Notes under the pieces: generated by a model
The model's database searches: none
What the model was told of the DNA's origin: nothing
The model's input: only the letters and a program-made list of their open reading frames with translations
Made by a program: the position numbers and the translations under genes
Source: Botryosphaeria dothidea
Taxonomy: Eukaryota; Ascomycota; Dothideomycetes; Botryosphaeriales; Botryosphaeriaceae
NCBI GenBank assembly: GCA_011503125.2
Contig: WWBZ02000051.1
Span: forward strand, 1,178,001 to 1,242,000
DNA: 64,000 bases
Direction of reading: 5' to 3'
Shown: piece by piece, positions 45,300 to 58,300 of the stretch
Layout of the letters: every line of letters begins with the position of its first letter
How positions within the stretch are numbered: position 1 is the first letter of the stretch

Positions 45300-46316
45300 T
45301 TATCCTGTAGTTCGTCGTCGTCGATGCGAACAGCAAGAATTGATGTTGGGACATTCGACTGCCCCAAAGGGCGGAGCTGATCCTCTGACTCGGGAGCGTT
45401 GACTTGGTCGATACCTCCTGATATCTTCCACTACAGCCTCAACTTCGACTGAAGATTTGACGTCCATTTGCCTCAACCGTTGAATGACCTTGTCCCTAAT
45501 CTTGCGGATCCCGGTGGACGAAGCAGTTGTAGACCCCGTGCCTATCTGCGACTTCAACTGGTTGAGCAACTCGATCAAAGGGCTCAGCACATACTCCATA
45601 ACATTCGCGTTATGCCTGTTTAAGACGGTAGCTAGGAGTTCCACATGCTCATGGAGCGGTGCACCGGTGATGGCTGCAGGCTTCGCCATTGGGATTCCAG
45701 TAGAGGGTGCAGTTGAGGCGAATCGACCCGGGCCAAAAGATATGTTGCCCGGAAGCTTCGATGTCGTAGGAAGACGTGACGGACCACGAAGGGCTGCTCT
45801 GCTTGAAGAAGGTGCCGCCCGCGTTGTCGCTGGTCTCGTTCTCTTTGCCGCCTTCTGTCCATGTGCAGCAGGATACAAGTCAGTCGTAGGGATTCCATAC
45901 TTGTCGAGTGTCTGAAAGCGCATGTGACCAAGTCCAAGCGGCTGCCGAAGAATTCAGACACGCTCCTGCGCTGTGATACTCTTTTCCTCGTTCAAATCCA
46001 TGAGAACTTGCAGGAGATCATCTTTCGTAGCACTTATCGCAACTCGATTCTCACAGCAGAAGTGCTGCAAGATACGGCGGAGCTCGGGCATGGTGTGGTT
46101 TTTCGTACACTTACCGATGATTGTCTAATTCCCTGGTATCTTTGACCGAGGTGCGCGAATAACTTTGCCCCATTCTTTCTCGTAGTCGCGCTGGTATCCT
46201 TTTCTCTCGTCATCTTCATCATCACCGGAATCCAACTCAGAAGCCATTTTCTTGAGACTCGCCAGCTGCCTGGGTCTGAAGCCCGCTGAGTCGAAAGGTC
46301 CGGCATCGTTGCTCAT
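45300..46316 (-). pseudogene. Possible broken gene, HeH/SAP-like segment
   Basis: A minus-strand coding-like region of about 300 codons. It starts at the ATG at 46316 with an acidic-basic N-terminus (MSNDAG, then DSGDDEDDERKG) and reads to a TAG at 46125-46127. In the same frame it continues with MPELRRILQHF and SATKDDLLQVL, which recall the helix-extension-helix fold of HeH/SAP DNA-binding or nuclear-envelope proteins, and stops again near 45950. A 48-nt intron (GTCTGA to TTTCAG) could then join it to the frame ending at 45300, which carries basic and helical parts (NANVMEYVLSPLIELLNQL). The TAG could be removed only by a 39-nt intron (GTTATT to TTAG), which is short for a fungus. The region is therefore either a pseudogene or a gene with unusual splicing. 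Family assignment is weak. Confidence 0.35.
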
Positions 46317-49300
46317 CTGAGATTTTGGTAGAACAGTCGCTCATTCCTTTTCCACGCCCTGCTCACGTTGGGGGACGAAGAGGGTTTCCGAAGTCGCCGG
46401 CATCGTCATTCGACTGAGGGCCAAGTCGGGAGAGGTCTTTGGTAAGGTATAAAACTGCTTCAGTAGATAGGTCAGGTTAATGACACTTGGGTGAGCTCTG
46501 TTGTCACAAACCTGCGGCTTCGAATGACGCGGGTGCTGAGTCCCGGACAATCGACTGGGCAATACCGAAGAGGCTTGGCCTCAACCACCGGTGGTTGATG
46601 GGCAGGTTAGAGTGATGTGAAGAGTTCATGCTTCAGCTCCGAGCCTTAGAGGAGATCATATGCTGAGCCTTCCAGCGGACGTGGACCCTGAGACCGAAAA
46701 GGGGAGTAAGCAGATGTGGAAAGAGCGTAGGAGCGACCGAAGCTGGAGTTGACAAGGCTACGGACAAGCCTCCCGCTTTGCTCCAAGATGTGTTCGATAT
46801 GCAGAGACACAGCATCAGGCCGAAAACCACTGCCCAGTTGTTCTGAATAACCGTTCTCATTCACGAACTTGAAGATGATCAGGCGCAGTTTGGCTTCCAC
46901 AGCGAGATTAACAGTGTGTTCAGTAATTCACCTCGACAGCGCTCACTGGTCAGCGGCTTGATTCACCACATTATTCGGTACGGTCCTGCTGTGACCAAGG
47001 CCGTTTCCCTAAAGATAAGATTGCCAAGAGTCTCGTCACAGTGAGTGAGCTTTGTCGCGTTGGAAGAAATTGGTACCATACTGTACGCGTGAATTTTCGT
47101 ATTTCTCCTCCTGCCAAATTGGTAATCGCTTCAGGAGATCAGGCGGAATTAAGGCGTCCTCTAGATCATGTTAATGGATCTCTATAGCACTAGAAGCAGC
47201 TTGAGAGCCGATGGGACAATTGTGGGACAGCACGAGTCAAGGGTAGCGCGCGGCAACAGTGTCTATTTTGGGCCTGCAGAAGACGCAAACGCACACGCGG
47301 GCTTCCAACTGACTCATGGCTTCTACATCATCTGAAGTCTTCATAGCTATCGCGATTGCAATTTCGTTACGGTCGCGTGAGAGATCTTAGAAAGAGCAAT
47401 GGAGTACATGACTCATATTCCCATGATTTACCTTAACGCTTTATTAGCAATGGGCTCGGATTTCCCGACACCGGTCAGCATTTTGTTGTCGCAAAGACTG
47501 CTATAGATAGGAATCTATAGAATGCATGTGGTGAAGAATTCGTATATGTGTCTCAGATGGAGCGGTGTCAAGCCCAAGGCAACCCGTGACGATTGTGCCC
47601 TTGCTGCCAATCCAGAAGCGGAAGCTTTCTGCGATCTGGGTAGTGCGCCAAGCCGCGTCATGGTCAACGGGATAGCTGCCGTTTGGGGCAGGATCCGTGA
47701 AAGAGTCACGCTGCCAGAAAAGTAGGTGCGCGGAGACCAAATCTAATGCCGCCTGGCTATGTAAAAGTGCGTTCTTAGGTGGACGGTGATGCGGTCCTCG
47801 GCTGTAGCCTCCAACTTTCGCCAAACACCAGCTCAGGGAGGAATGAGGGCTAGACTGTCAATGCCTCGGATGCGAGGTGAGACCCGAAAAACGCCAGACC
47901 AGAAATGCGCTTCATGTGGGGGAGGATTGACCGGACGAAAAACGATTGTGGAAACCCGGTCGCTGTTAGAATTCATCGTCTCCTCAACTTTCTTTTCAAC
48001 AAACCTCGGCGCTGGTTCCGACGCAGGGTAGTGCGAAGATCTTTCTCGGCAACGACCACTCAAAACCGTCGACAGTCGTTCAGATGATCTGTTCTGGAGG
48101 CTTATCGGCAAAGTCAGTAATATCCATTACCTACGGGGATCAAGTAATGGCAGGACTGGAAAACTAATCGTGCCCAAGTATCTTGTTGAGTGACGGTTCT
48201 ATATTGAATTGACGACATGAGAATAAACCCCTCATGAAAGCCTTGGAGGATGCACGACGCTGAAAAGAGGCGTCGCGGCACTTCTAATCGGCCCAGGCGA
48301 CAACGGTCAGGGTTGAAGAATCCCGGTAAGCGATCGACTGGCACTCCGAGGCAGTCAAAAGCCAAGATTTGAATGGTGGAGAGAGCATCGCATTGCAGCA
48401 AAACCTGCGCCACATCCTGGCAGTGGCCAGTCATCTCGGGGGTTCGGGGTCAGAGACGATAAATCCGCAAGGAGCCCAAGGTGGGAATTTCCCCGAACCC
48501 CGGTCGCGCGAGGTGCTGTGCGGTGAGCTCCATCGTCGAATTGGATCTGTGGAACGTTTGGTTGCCATTTTGGCTGCTTCAGAACGTAGGGCCAGTCAAA
48601 GTGACGTCTGTGTTTGCTTGGCCCGGGCTAAGCACTAGGGGCTGTCTACCAGGATGAGCAGTTCCGACTCACAGTTTTTGAGGCTTCCAGCATGGCCCAT
48701 GCATGGCGCTTGGCATGGAACAGTCGATGAAATGCAGAGTGCTTCTGGATTTTTTCCAGGCTTCCGTGGGATGCCGACCAGTAAAGTCGGAGCATTATTC
48801 ATGTCGACGAGCGCACGCATCCGCGGATAAGAGAGGTCGGTGTCAGCAGCAATGCTAAGAGCCTAGGCTCCACAAAGGTCATCACACCACTTGTAGAATA
48901 TGGAGCAGGGTTCGTGACGTGGAGCGGTTGGGGTTAGTTGCACCACTTTGACGATGGGCAGGCGACGACAAGGCATTAATAAGATTAAGTCCGACATCCC
49001 CGACCGGAAAAATTACCTGGCACGCCGGCAGCTTGGGCTCTGGAGGGGCGTTTCAGAATCGGCGAATGGCGAACAGAGCAGCGCGATGCTTTTGGGTGGA
49101 CCAGGAAGCGAATAGGCGGCCCAATACGACCCATCATCTCCCGCAGAAAAAGCGGTCGCAGCGGTCCGCATCGTCAGAGGCAAAATTGAGTTCGCGATCA
49201 CCAGCAGGTCCAAGGACTGCAGACTGGCCCGGCCTGTGCATATATACAGGGGCCGGAGAGATACCAGACCAGCACAGGTTAGGAACCAGAGCTGCAGGAA

Positions 49301-50951
49301 CGCACGGGAGCACGGAGGCCACAGTCATGGACATGGGACCAACGGCTGACGTTGGATCGATCTGCAAGCATCGTGATGGACCGGATTTGGACAGCGCGGG
49401 CGATATGAAACGTGGGCCCTTGGGAGCGAGGATCTTCGGCGGCCGGACATTGGCCATTCAAGGACCGAAAGCGAGTACGGTCAGCAGCCAAGGTTGCATC
49501 TGGCAGCTAGCAAACCCCACCGGTCGGTGTTGCTGGGAGCGAGCACGAGGCGACGAGAACAGAGCTCGACCCCACCGGCGCGAGATGAGCTAGCTGAGCC
49601 AAGACATGCCACAACGGGCCAAGCGGGCGATCATGTTGGCGGCAAGATGAGGATTGTGGAGAAGGGGCCCTTGGGCGCGATAGCGACGCGACGCTGGCTA
49701 GCAATGCTGGCTGCATGTGACATCTGCAGCGCTGGCGGGCAGTTCCCTGCGGCGGCGAGCGAGCGAGCGAGTGTGGCGGCGAGGAGAGCAGCAGCGAGAA
49801 GAGGCAAAAAGCAAAAGGCGGCGTTAGGGAGTCGCTGGGCCCGGACAACGGCGCGCATTGATGCTGCTGAGGGAGGATCCGATCCTGGTGCGGCAGGCTC
49901 CAGATGGGAGGCTCGACGACGCTGCGCCGCATGGCAGGGGCATGCGATTGGGAACTGGACGGTTGGGGCTGGCGTCACGACTCTGCGGACGACGACTCGA
50001 TCCGGGCTTTGCCGCTGCGGGCGCTGAGTCGCAAGCCGGCGTCGCTGGTGGTGAGGCAGGCGCGGGCCTGTCAGCGCCGGAGGAGGTGCCTGCGGCGGCG
50101 CGAGGCCGGCGAAAGGGATGTTCCGAGCGGGCAGCAGCAGCGCCCGGCGCAGGCTCCAGGCTGCAAGCTCGCCGTGCTCGACCAGGAAGCGGCGCTCGCG
50201 TCGGCGTCGGCGCGGTGCCAGTCGAGCGCAGCGCAGCACCACCGCACCAGCAACAGCGCCCTCATCCATCCCGCACATCACGCCTGCAGCCGGCGCCGCC
50301 ACCGCCAAGGATGTGTCACAGCTCCTGCCACACTTGTCCAAGATCGCCCCCGTCGCGCACCGCAGCCCCCGGCCGCCCAATCACGCCCGCCGCGGTACCG
50401 GGCTGCCCTGCTAGGCCTGCTGGTCCATCTGAGCTGTTGCCACACGATACCAGCGCAACAAACTCGAATTGCGACCTCACACGCGAAGGATGGAGCGCGC
50501 GCAGAGGTGACTTTAAGCTTACCTCGCGACAGCCAGCTGAAAGTATCGACTTCCACTCGGAGGCGGCGGCCTGAGCTCTGGCTTCGCGCCCGCTGACGCA
50601 CGCATTACCAATTGCTCTCCTGGGTCTTGCTCTCAATAATAATAGCACATGGTACGAAAACCATCCATGCACCCAGTTCCTGCACACAATCTCCATTATT
50701 GGCCCCAGCCTTGCCCCCATGCCCCCATGCCCCCATGCCCCATGCGCCTGAATCTCGACGCCTGCTAGATCTCCGCCCTCGACACTGAAAAATAGCGACA
50801 AGCCTCCGCCCGCCTTGTTCCTGAAAACTCCCCTATCAATTAGATCTGTGAACGCCCTCTCTGACCCAGCGCTCCGGGAACGCCCCCGGATGCCCGCCTC
50901 ACCCCAAAACCTGTGCTCCTGTTCCGGAAGGACCTCTGGCTGATCAAGTAC
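46317..50951. other. Gene-poor stretch upstream of a regulator
   Basis: About 4.6 kb without a supported gene. 46.3-49 kb shows only short, motif-free frames. 49.0-50.6 kb is GC-rich and full of overlapping Arg/Ala/Pro-rich frames on both strands (for example 49631-50380 minus, 49858-50574 plus). They behave like base-composition artefacts in a long promoter and leader of the Zn2Cys6 gene that follows. No tRNA or element termini were recognised. Confidence 0.45.
50713..50743. repeat. Short tandem repeat, GCCCCCAT units
   Basis: Three perfect 8-nt units GCCCCCAT followed by one 7-nt unit lacking a C, about 210-240 nt before the predicted start codon of the downstream regulator. It probably lies in the leader or promoter. 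It could vary in copy number between strains. Confidence 0.85.
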
Positions 50952-52340
50952 ATGGCTGTCGGGTCACGGGAGGAGAACAAGTCCCTTCGTAGGGACAGTC
51001 CACTCAGCCCTCGGCCTAGCACCACCCTGCTCGGCATGTCATATAATCCTTCCGCCCCGGTTTCAGGCACTGCGGTCGCACAACCGTTGGCCCAACATCT
51101 GGATGGCCCTGATTTTGCGACTGGACTCCCCGCCTACCCTTCTCACAATCCAAAAGACCTTCACGACAGACGAAGGCCTTCCAAAGGAAAAATCCCGCCT
51201 GCCATCAAGCGCTCGTCCTCCACGCCTCACATGCGCGCCCTCGCTCTGGGAGAGTCCAGTCCCATCTCCCCCAATTCGGACAAACGACGCAACAAACTAG
51301 GGTACCACCGCACTTCTGTAGCCTGCGGTAAGCTGCCTTGTCGCACGTTCTTTGTTGTGCCGAATTGCTGACGAACAAAAGGACACTGCCGTCGGAGGAA
51401 GATAAGATGTCTATTAGCCCCGGATGACCCTCAAGGCCGCTGTTCCAACTGCATCCGCTTGAAGAAAGAATGCAATTTCTATCCAGTAGAACAGCAAAAC
51501 CCAGGAGAGTCCAGATCGCAGGCTGCGAAGCGGGGCAGTGTCTCGCAAGTCCCCTCATCTTCATCATCCTCGTCGCCACGCGCTTCGAACACTTCCGGGC
51601 ACGATGGGATTGAGGAATACAGCTCATTTCAGCCAATGCCTGCCGGTGAGCCACCTCCAGGGTTTGCGATCGCCCCAGAGCTTGATGGTCCTATCGAAAC
51701 GAAGTCCGGCGGCGGTACGTCGTATTCAACGCGCCCGCAGCACTTTCCACTGACAGGTTGCGCAGCAGTCCCGCATCAGAGCTCGTTCCCGTATTCTCCA
51801 GGATTCGACATGGGTGCATGGGGATCAAACTACCCAAGCCAGACTCCTTCAGACGGCCATTCAGATGCATCATCGGTCGCGTACTGGTCCGCAACAGGCG
51901 CACCAGTATCATCATCCTTTTTCACCGAACCTGTCGGCGTCCAGGGTCAACCGAACCACGAATCGCCTCGTGGCCAAATTCCTCAACAGCAGTTTCCACC
52001 GCACGAGCAACCGATGTGGCCTGGAGGTGTAACACGGTCCATGTCCTACGGGGGACCTGACTCGCTGCCTCATGATTTCAGATTTCAGAATTCGAACCAT
52101 TTACCTGTGCAGCATCAAAGACACACGACACACGAAATGACCCAGACATCGGGGCCCTCGAACGCTCCAGCTGAAGTGTCGATGCCTCCTGGTTGGCAAC
52201 CGTTCGTGCCTCCTGGCTCAGAAGGCATGCAACCGGGACCCGTCCAACCTTACAACGGTCAATGGTTCGGTGAACCGGCACCGTTAGGGTCAGTGGAAGA
52301 AGAGCAAAACTTCGCCAACCCGTACCACCACCCTTTTTGA
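50952..52340 (+). CDS. Zn2Cys6 transcription factor, internal zinc cluster
   Basis: Predicted 444-residue regulator in two exons (50952-51327 and 51382-52340), split by a 54-nt intron right inside the first Cys pair. The cluster is Cys125, 128, 135, 146, 149 and 156 (CX2CX6CX10CX2CX6C), embedded in KLGYHRTSVACGHCRRRKIR. It therefore lies about 125 residues from the N-terminus instead of at the very start. Downstream the protein is low-complexity, rich in Pro, Ser, Gln and Gly, with no fungal_trans domain visible. From memory, proteins with this cluster and the following ECNFYPVEQQ are conserved in filamentous ascomycetes, but I cannot assign a named regulator. The start is uncertain: the ATG at 51036 (MSYNPS) is an alternative that removes 28 residues. 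Confidence 0.82.
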
Positions 52341-55300
52341 GACGACAATTTTCCTCTGGCGCAAGTGTTTTCTGTGATACCCCAAAAAGGATCTGGTATT
52401 GGGCTTAACAAATTCAGAGTATATGGGAGCTGTGAAGAGAGGAGATTTGGTCGGTTATGGGTGAACCTTTTTGATGGCAGCCGCCACAATAGTTTGGAGT
52501 CCATGGATTGACTGACTCGAGTCAAACAACCACCATTTCTTCTTGCTGTTGGTCAGGAACCTTTCTTCGAGTCGGCCACACGAGTTCAGCGACTTTTTTT
52601 GTGCCTTCCACGCTTGCCGGTTATTGTCTCCAGCAACATCGGCTTTACGACTTAACGCCACGCGCTCTATTGCTTCCAAGTGTTTTCCTGGATTCTGTCG
52701 TGCGCATTGTACATCAGGTGGGCGGCCGACTGATTTTTGCATACAAGATCCCGAGACTGTGGAAGGACAAACTTCCAATTTGTACATCTATCAATTCTTG
52801 TGGAGTCAGATATTCTCTAGATTTTGTGCAATTTCACAGTACAGCGGTTTAGTACCAATCACTCATTTCACAGACATCGTTATCGCCAGACATCTCGGAC
52901 GACTACAAAATTTCGATTACTGTCAAACTACTCCCGTACAGTACTCAGCACTGGTGGATTGGAAACAAATTGCCATCGTGGGGCGGCCAATTTTGAGTGG
53001 ATCACATACGCGTTCGTGGATCTCTGTCGACATCCATGACGACGCTTCTTCACCCTTACTAGCTCTGCACATCGGTCGGGAAGGCTAGGCGGCGGGTTCG
53101 GACTGGAATGCTGTCAATTGGTGCAAAATAATGGTCGCAAAGGCTCCAGAGACATTGCTATGATCTTTAGACCATACAAACACAGTTCGTGCTGAGGCCT
53201 GTGGGCTTTGCTTTCTACTTGGGGTAAACCCCCGGGTATATGCGCGTCGCTTCTATCCGATTTCAAGCCTCATACGAACCATCGGAGACGGACCTTCCGA
53301 CTACAGCATTCGGCTATTTGAGTTTTGCAAGATGCGTGGTTGCAGAATATCGACTCTACTCTCCCTGGTGGCACCTGAAGCAAGGCGGACGCAGAGAAAA
53401 GCCTGACGGGCTGTAGATGGACAGGCTTTTCCGCATCTCGACCCCGGGCCTTCCGACCATGCTCCACGCCACTGGAAACAGACATCTGGTGGCCTTGCCT
53501 GGTTCAGGGGCGTTCGGGGGCGGCCTTGGACCAAAAAGATGCGACACCTAATCAGAGCATACGGGGGATCGAAGACGCACTATACATGGTTCAATCGGCA
53601 ATTTGCAGCGTGCCTCACGAGGTGGATAGGCAGCGTCAGTGCCAATCGTCATATGTGGGCCGTTAATTTTAGACCAGATCCCTCGTGGCTTTATTGCTAT
53701 ACCATTGCTGTGGGAGCTTCCCAAACATGATGGCTTATTGGAGGTACGTAGATAGTTTTCACGGGTTTGAAACCTGAAACTCTTGGGGGTCAGCTAAGCT
53801 CAAATGCCCCTAATTTCCGGGAAGACCCAGACAGCAAGAAATAAAGAAGAGATGGGGGGAACTGGAGCCACCTCCGGGCCGCGCAGCCGCGGAGATTTTT
53901 TTTAGTGCAGCAGCCGATGCGCTTGCGATGCGTCTGTGCAAAAAGAGCGAAGGGAGGAGAGGGGGGGGGGGGGGGGGGGGGCCAAATGAATGAATGACCC
54001 CGGAGGCCGGTGCTTGAATGGGATGACGCAATCCCACCGGTGCGGGTAGTCTCGATGCGACGCGAGACGGCGCGATTACGCTGCAGCAGAAGCCAAAATT
54101 GCTCTCGCCCATGCGCATGGCCTGCGAGAGCAGTGAAGGGGAGTGCTAGCGCGGCTCCGCGGACCGGGGGTGTGCCAGAACCCACCGGCGCCCAAGGCGC
54201 CCTCAAGCTACCGGGAGCCTATTGACACACCAGCCCGGCCGGCTGTCGACCCGCGAAGGGCAAATGCTCGTGGCTGATGGGTTTGATGAGCAGAAGGGGG
54301 GCTGCGTGGTGCGCGAAGGAAGTGCCGACGCCTAGGCGCAGCCAGATCTCCCCTCGTCAGTCCCGCTATTCGAAAGAGCGTTTAGCCGCGACCCAGCTCA
54401 TCGGGCAGCTCAGCTGTCGGGCCAATTGCTGCGGGCGGTTGACATTCTGTGGATGATCGCCGAGCGTTCCTTTTGCTGGTTCAGCCATCAATCCCACCCC
54501 GACCATCGGTACGTGTTGCCCATCGTGCCGGAGCGTGCTCCGCCGAAGAACCCACGATTTGCAATGTAGGTACCGCCGACCGAGTTCGCGCTCGCACCAA
54601 CTACCGGTGTTTTTATTTCAACTACATGTGTAAAAGCTCGTGGGATGCTGTCGTCTGCACAGCCTCACTGCCCCGCAGTCATCCTGCGGTGAATACCGCA
54701 CGCACTCCCAATCTCTGCAGCATCCACCACCAGCTCATGTACCGACAGACGGCCGCCAGACGCTACAGAAGGAAGGGAAGGAGCAACCATGTCCCTAAAA
54801 AAGCACAGACGTCGCAAGTTTTGGAAATCGAACTTCCCAGTCCGTGAAAGTGTCAAAACGCCGTGCCTCTGTTACACCTTCTGCACAAGCACCTGTTGAT
54901 GTCAAGACGCTCTCATTTTCGCCACCTTGGAAGAATAGGCTGGCAATAAAACGCCCGCTACCAAGAAAAGAGAAATCCCGCTTCTAACGGTTGACGTATG
55001 TGCGGCCAATGATTGCCGCCATCGTGCAATCACTGCCAAACGCATGGTAAGCAGCCACCCGACCTGATCCAGAGCAAAGAAGAAGGAAAACGTGCTGCGG
55101 CCGGCTGGCCGGTCGGGCGATCTATCGGTCGGTACGCCCCTTTGCCCGAATGAGCATCGTTACACTGCATAAACCCGGTAATCCTTGCAACCATGCAATG
55201 CCAGTATACTCATACATCAGCTTTTAATCCCCGAGCTGACGACATGGTCGCACGATTTCCCCTCAACCACATGCGTTGAACATAGCTGAAATGCAAGCGC

Positions 55301-58300
55301 TCGCCCTTGAACGAAAATCAGTGCGAAAAAGAAATGTCATTTACACGTGTCGGACTAGCCTGGTGGGGAGAGCTGCCAACTAGGCGCCGGAACCGTCCGG
55401 GACGACGCAGTAGCGCCATGTGCCACCGTCAATACTTCGCATAGCTGACCCGTTTGGGAAATGCTGTTGTATTATGAGCGTCGCCAACCGACTTATTATG
55501 AATAACTCGCTTGCCAGTACGGATGCCGAGGCAAATGTCAAACAAAAATCCGAAAGGATTTCATAAATCCGCAAGTAATGGAAATCGTCCAGCATTTCCA
55601 ACGTCAAAACCCAGCCCCTCAATACTCCCTTTTCGCTAGGCGCAAAAACGAAACATTGGCCTTGCTCCACAATCTTTTCGGGTAAAAGAATAAGCATCAA
55701 GCGAAATTCCCGTTTATTGGATCGCACGAAAACGGTCCTATGGAACGTGGCTTGAAAAGAATATGTAAGGATTGCGAACCCGAGGTATATTTGGAGAGTC
55801 CCGATCCTTCCCATGCCCCGAAACCAGAGTGCCCCTGGTAGGTCCTGATATGCGCAAAGAGCGCCACTGAACGGCCTCGCCCGTCGACGAAGGAGACGCC
55901 GCTCGGGTGGCTCCTCTTTCTTGCAACGCCGGCGCCTTGGATGGAAGAGGCGGGGTGATGCACCATGGATTGGGGGAAATTGTCACCAAGTTTTTTGTGC
56001 GAGCGTGAGATGCGCAGTACGGATAGCCGGGCTTCCGAATTCCGGAGGATCAAATGCACATGTTAGTAATCAACATATAGGGTATAGGTCAACGGTCGAA
56101 ACATGCTTTTTCTTAATCTTTTTGCTTTTCCCATCAGTTTCCCAGTAACTCGCACGTCGCTGTTGGGTGGTCTTTATGGGTCAATGGAAGCCGGTGCATA
56201 TCACTCGACTCTTGTTGGAGGGGATGCAACCGTTATCGTGGGTTGTTCTTTTGATACTGGTTGTTTCACGCACCCTAGGGAAAGCTAAGAGACCCATGAC
56301 GCGTACAGTGTTGGATATTTGGATGCAGACTGTGGAAAGAACCGCTTCAATTGACAAGGCTGCCACCGTCGGCCTTTGATGTCCGCAGGGTCTCAACATT
56401 CTCCGTGCCGTAAGGTCTACTCGTCCACCGCCGTGATATCCTGATGACTCGCTCGAAGCTATCGTATTGATGACGTGATGAATGTTTCTTTTTCTGCTGG
56501 AGACGGATTTTGGGGGAAGTGTGCCGAGTCAGCTACTCGTCTGTCCGTCGAGGAACCTCGAGGCGGGGATTACCAAAAGCAGTCTTCACAGACAGCAACC
56601 GTCCCCGGAAAATCAAAATCAAATCATCCGCAGATCACCAATCCACGTTGAGCCACGTTCTGATTCTCTTCACGCAAAATCCGTACGCCCGCGGAAATGT
56701 TGAAACGAAAGCAATGACCGGTGATCTGACTTTACAGCAGCCGACTGCATATCACTTCTGCAGCCGGAAACACAGAAACACCTACGCACCGTTGGTAGAG
56801 ACACAGACATCTCTCCACCTATGCTTATGAGAAGTTAAAACAATCATGAGGATGCACACGTCATCAACCCATCTAAGCATATGTACAGATGAATGCTCCA
56901 ACTGACCGTGCATACTTACTTCTCTAAGCTAAGGTCCGGGATTCCCACCTTTTACTGCAGTCGGAGCACCAGTCCGCCATTACAGTTGCCACTCATGCGT
57001 GCATCCATACCTTCCGCTGAAGATCAAAATTCTCATTTCGACATCATGCGAGAAACTCAGTTCCATGCCTCGCGCCACGCGAGGAGTCGCGCTTCGACTG
57101 TAGGCTCCAAAGCGATTTCTCGGTCGTGTGGTCCAACTACTAGTTACTTCCGAATGTTCGATGCCTCAGACTTATGAGCCCCTATGCGAATAGACATATC
57201 TGGGGTAGACGCTTGACTAAACTCTCTTCAGATGTCGTGTACAATTGGACGGGACACGACCAAGTTGGTGAAGGTCGACCTGGGGTTATCTATCTGTCCG
57301 AGTAATTCTCCACGCGCTAAATTGAAGTAACCACTAAGCAACCTCTCTGACTTTGACTTCAGTTCTTACAAGATTGTACGCTCTGAGGATGACTACAAAG
57401 CATATTTATGCTCACAACTATAGGGCGCACCCTCGAGCTTGCGCTTAATATAGTCTACTTATGCTCTGCAGGAAGGCTGCAGCGGAGTGAACCTTATGCG
57501 GGTCCAGAAACTGCATCGTGCATCTTACCCACGATTCGATTAATCGGGAGTCTTTAAGAATATGCAGTCATGCCTTGAAATCTTCAAAATCTGGTAATCG
57601 CTCCGTCCAGACGGGAGTTTCTCATGAGTCAGCAGATACTTTTTCTGATTTTTATACTGCCTTACATACTAATAAAAGTCCCTCATTGATACGTGAGGAT
57701 GGGACATCAATGTCGCCCTCACAGTGCAATTTCGAAGCTCCTGTTATCTCACTTCAAAGAGTTTTGCGGACACGCTCTAAAACATTTCTCCGTTTGAGGA
57801 GAGCTGCACTGAAATCCTGTGGTGGTTTGTTCGGAAGGATGGCCCGCGTCCCCGCCTGCATCTCTATTGCCACTTTCTTACTCAAACCTATACCAACATT
57901 TGCTGACAACGAGGAGTCTGGCCGGACAAGTTAGAATGGGTGTGAGACATCCGATGTTGCTTCCGTTGCTCGAGGACTGGTTGGCATAAAGTCCAATGTG
58001 CCATCTGCATCGATTGGGCCTGTCGCTCTTTTAGATGAGACATTCGGCAGAAGACCTGAGAAGTGTTGTATTGTTATACTCCAAACCTGACTAGCTTTAT
58101 TAGGAAATAACTCGAATTCCCGAGATGTTGTACAAACCAAGGGTCCCCGTTGCAACACTGCTTGCTTCAGCCGATATCTTTTGATTTCCATCTCGGGCTT
58201 CGTTATCTTAATTTTCTCGTTTGTAGTTTTACTTGGGCTGATATTGCTCTGCAAGAGCTACACATGCGGGCAACAAGACTGAAAGTGGCCGTATCTGTCA

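Noticed and set aside
49631..50596. Up to 249-codon frames on both strands
   Set aside because: Four overlapping frames of similar length, rich in Arg, Ala and Pro, indicate base composition rather than genes.
52543..53088. 181-codon plus-strand frame after the Zn2Cys6 gene
   Set aside because: It begins with TTG rather than ATG, has no motif, and lies in likely 3' flank.
57518..57934. 138-codon plus-strand frame
   Set aside because: It begins with GTG. No in-phase upstream exon or family feature could be found.
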